Source: Rhytidiadelphus loreus
Lineage: Eukaryota; Streptophyta; Bryopsida; Hypnales; Hylocomiaceae
Assembly (NCBI GenBank): GCA_947034895.1
Contig: OX344763.1
Span: 73,241,093 to 73,305,092 of the forward strand
Direction of reading: 5' to 3'
Length of the DNA: 64,000 bases
The stretch's first letter is position 1. Each line of letters opens with the position of its first letter. Below the pieces are notes generated by a model that saw nothing but the letters and a program-made list of their open reading frames with translations, had not been told where the DNA came from and searched no databases. Of this stretch, positions 61,401 to 64,000 are shown in pieces. The translations under genes and the position numbers were made by a program.

Positions 61401-63325
61401 ATTTCTGAACTTTTATTGATTAGAGCAGCATAAAAGAGAAATTTGAAGATTATTAATAGTAATTCTTCTGGAATTTTGATCTGTACATAATAATTGTAGG
61501 TATTTTGGAATGAAATGAAACGTTACTGAATTCCTTACATTGCTAATTGAAGCCGATAACAAGCAATTATTAGTTCAATGCTTGTAATCTGAATATTCTG
61601 AGTTGAGAGAGTTCTTGTATTGCTAGCACTTGGAATAAGTCTATAATTTTGCTACTCAGTGCTTTAGTTGATCATTGGAATCTGAAGATGAAGTTAGAAA
61701 AGGAGTTTCAACTCTTAAATGTTTTTTAACTAATTCTATAAAGGGTGCATGCTACCTATAGTAATAAAATACCTATTTGCTGAGAGTATAAACCATGCAT
61801 ATTTATAAAAAAATTGTAGACATCAATAAAGTTTCGTACTAGAAAACAAGCAACAATGTGCAAGGACTTATTTGACATTATTATGTAGTCCATAATATGA
61901 ATGGTTGGTTTTGAACGAGTCCCTGTCATTTATAGAAAATCTGGTTTCTGACATAATTGGCAAATGAAAAGGTATGTGTATTATAGATTTCTTCTTTTAT
62001 GGTTGAAGGAGGTAATGAGTGTTCCAAATGGTCATGTATGTAGGGTTTCATGAAATTTATGAAAACAGAATGCACAGATTGTTATATGGTGATGATGACC
62101 ATAAAGTGTATATGAATTTATCTTTAGAATATACATTCGTAGACAGATGAAAGCTATGTACACAAGATTTTCTTGCAACTGATGAATTTGGGAATAATTG
62201 AATTGCATAATAATTTGATATTAGTTGACCTGTATCCTACAATTGAGTGCAATGACTGCTTTCATGGATATAGCTTGAGGTCATATACCTTTGATGCAAT
62301 TAGTTTGAAAGTTTGCATCAAAGGTGGCATAGGATGATTTTATGTGGAATGCACAACATAAATTGTGAGTTGGTGTAGACAACTTATAGTGTCTAATATA
62401 TCTTGTTGTTGTTTTTCTTTTGCCAAGATCTACTTGTACGACACGTTCTTGACGTGATGCACTGCGAAATTTTTTTATCAGAGAACATATTGAAAACAAC
62501 GTTTGGTGACAAAGACACCCCAATAGTTCGGGTTGACATGCAAGCACGTGGAATACGAGAACACCTTCATCTGCAACCTCAAGGACCAAATCATGATCAA
62601 TTCCACATGCCGCATGCATCATATGTACTTTCTGCTGAAGATAAGGCAAAGGTTATGAAAGTCTTAAAGTCTTTGAGGACACCGACCCACTATGTTTCTG
62701 CATTGCACACGAAGATTAGCAAGGGCAAATTAAGTGGTTTGAAGTCACATGACTTTCATGTACTTCTACAACAAATTCTGCCATTATATTATAGGAAGGT
62801 ATCAAACAAGTCTCTCACTGCAGCAATCATACGAGTCAGTAGAGTGTTCAGAAAGCTATGTGCAAAGACAGTAAATCAGAATGAAAAGGAGCAGTTTATG
62901 GCAGATTCAGCAAAAACAATGTGTATGATGGAGAAAGAAATGCCTCCATCATTTTTTGACATCATGTCACACCTGCCAAACCATTTGGTAGAAGAACTTT
63001 TCCTATGTGGGCCTGTTCATACGAGGTGGATGTACCCATATGAACGGTACTACAAGACTTTGAAAGGGTATGTCAGAAATTTGGCAAAACCAGAGGGGAG
63101 CATTGCACAGGGTTATCAAATAGAAGAAGCATTGGGGTTCATCACCGAGTATATGTCGGAGTACAATATAACGTCAAGAAGAGTTTGGGACGATGAAGAG
63201 GAACCCGCAATGGTCGATGAGATTTTGGAAGGCAAAGGGAAGCCGAAGCAACTTTCAGAGGAATTAAGGAATTCCATGCATGAATTTGTTTTGGACAACT
63301 CTTCTTACATTGAGCCTTACCGTCG
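58416..63325 (+). pseudogene. CACTA transposase Tnp2 (transposase_21) gene, broken
   Basis: Exon A, 58,416-58,595, has the N-terminal pattern YPCACNRCRGSRVRT with RNGRDPY. Exon B, 59,037-60,488, has GPSRHPERQQEP, a zinc-ribbon-like CCPDGHILYEGE..CPTCNQSRY, NVRLGL-type NLRLGLVGDG, NLPPWL, ILGPKSP and DFPAYELLSGQQVHGYKGC, ending HGVKCCSIFFLLPYWK. Exon C, about 62,427-63,325, has HVLDVMHCEIFLSENIL and the DUF4218-like part PPSFFDIMSHLPNHLVEE, GPVHTRWMYPYERY and KGYVRNLAKPEGSIAQGY, and leaves at a GTGAGT donor. These are hallmark Tnp2 segments in family order. Defects: TGA at 59,736, TAG at 60,312, and a one-base frame conflict across the 1.9-kb second intron (GTAAGT to TTGCCAAG). Tnp2 binds CACTA ends and catalyses cut-and-paste transposition in the nucleus. 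Any further C-terminal exon lies downstream and was not defined. Confidence 0.9.
60489..62427 (+). other. second intron of tnp2
   Basis: Donor GTAAGT follows PYWK; acceptor is TTTCTTTTGCCAAG before the VRHVLDVMH-coding exon. In related Tnp2 proteins these two segments are adjacent, so the 1.9 kb between them is an intron. Canonical splicing here leaves the frame one base off, as if a single G had been lost from a GG at the exon end. A 12-bp hairpin stem (62,288-62,299 with 62,313-62,324) lies near its 3' end. Confidence 0.65.
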
Positions 63326-63329
63326 GTGA

Positions 63330-64000
63330 GTCCTATGTACATTCAAAGGCCTACTGTGAGCATTCTAAAGCCCGTGGTAGTTAAGTGTTCATGGTTTGTT
63401 TGAGTTGTATACCAAAAATTGTTAATAGTAGTACATATGGCATAAGTAGAGAAAAAAATATTCGAGTAGAGTAGTGTAATCTATCAACGGCCATGCTTCA
63501 GAAGAGGTCATGATAAAAAGGTGCATTTTAGGAAGTTTTTGATCTTTAGTGACCAATGCTTTTGAAGTCCAATAATCCTTACGTAATTCCACAGAGGTTG
63601 AGAAAAAATAAAATGACTTTAATGACATGTCAATTGCACTTATCTACTTACAAAAATGTCAAAAAAAATTGTTGTTAACAGTTAAAATTTTCCGAAAAGA
63701 TAATCACCAATTCAATGGTCCCTTTCAGAGTAACTTACCTTAATTGTAACAACAGTTTGCTGGATAGTGAATTAGCAAATGAATGGCAGAGAAGTATAAG
63801 TGGCATTAGAATTGAGGAAGATAATAGTGTGCAGCATTTTAGGACAAAGCGAAAGTGTTGTAGGTGTCTTATCTTTTTGCTTGTTTTCAATGTTTAAACT
63901 CATATAACAAGAATGTGGTTTAAAGTTCCTAAGTTGTGAAAGGATTTTCTCCCTAATTGGTTAAAAGGAAGAGTGAAGAAGTCGCTAGAAATGGAAATAC
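63330..64000. other. sequence downstream of tnp2 exon C
   Basis: AT-rich sequence after the GTGAGT donor of tnp2 exon C. A possible further exon could start near 63,729 after CCCTTTCAG, but its translation carries no recognisable Tnp2 segment. The right end of a CACTA element is not seen before the window ends. Confidence 0.4.

Overview
This window looks like heterochromatic nuclear DNA of a plant. Evidence: (i) a >25 kb tandem satellite array; (ii) genes broken into exons with GT-AG junctions; (iii) relics of plant-type transposon genes: a Mutator-like (MULE) transposase with a SWIM zinc finger, a CACTA/En-Spm Tnp2 (transposase_21) and an En/Spm-associated accessory protein; (iv) several small foldback elements with CACTA-type ends. 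The protein style reminds me of non-flowering land plants (bryophytes, lycophytes, ferns), but I cannot name a species. I see no bacterial operons, tRNAs, rRNAs or CRISPR arrays.

Layout. 1-25,235: a 222-bp AT-rich satellite, about 113 monomers, entered mid-array at base 1 and ending abruptly at 25,235. It has clear higher-order structure: a 7-monomer, 1,554-bp unit repeated head to tail, plus later block duplications (888, 2,220/2,442, 5,106 and 5,994 bp offsets). The right edge is more heterogeneous and contains 1-bp-deleted monomers. 25,236-29,300: AT-rich DNA with two supported exons of an unknown minus-strand gene and a GC-richer patch of diverged direct repeats in the presumed intron. 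29,330-33,275: a decayed MULE transposase gene on the plus strand (one intron, several stops and frame changes), itself hit by a 225-bp CACTA-type MITE. 34,044-37,119: a second tandem array, unit about 177-178 bp, about 16 copies, interrupted by a 207-bp MITE whose empty site is visible in sister monomers. 37,955-39,766: two minus-strand gene fragments, one unknown and split by a 331-bp foldback element, the other a HAD/FCP1 (NLI-interacting factor-like) phosphatase fragment. 39,841 to the window end: a candidate large CACTA element. It opens with a CACTACTAGAAA-type end and subterminal repeats, then carries a minus-strand six-exon accessory-type gene (46,373-51,037) and a plus-strand tnp2 gene (58,416-63,325). 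A 172-bp near-perfect palindromic MITE with the same terminal motif sits at an exon/intron junction of the accessory gene, and a second inverted copy of the 331-bp foldback lies at 54,016-54,346.

How the parts relate. CACTA machinery (tnp2 plus accessory gene), its probable end sequence and three CACTA-type MITEs with 3-bp target duplications occur together, so this is a nested transposon cluster beside a satellite that may be centromeric or pericentromeric. The recognisable transposase genes are broken by in-frame stops, and the identified ones are all TAG or TGA, never TAA. That pattern fits C-to-T decay at methylated CG and CHG sites. Exon boundaries and reading phases were worked out by eye; no homology search was run.
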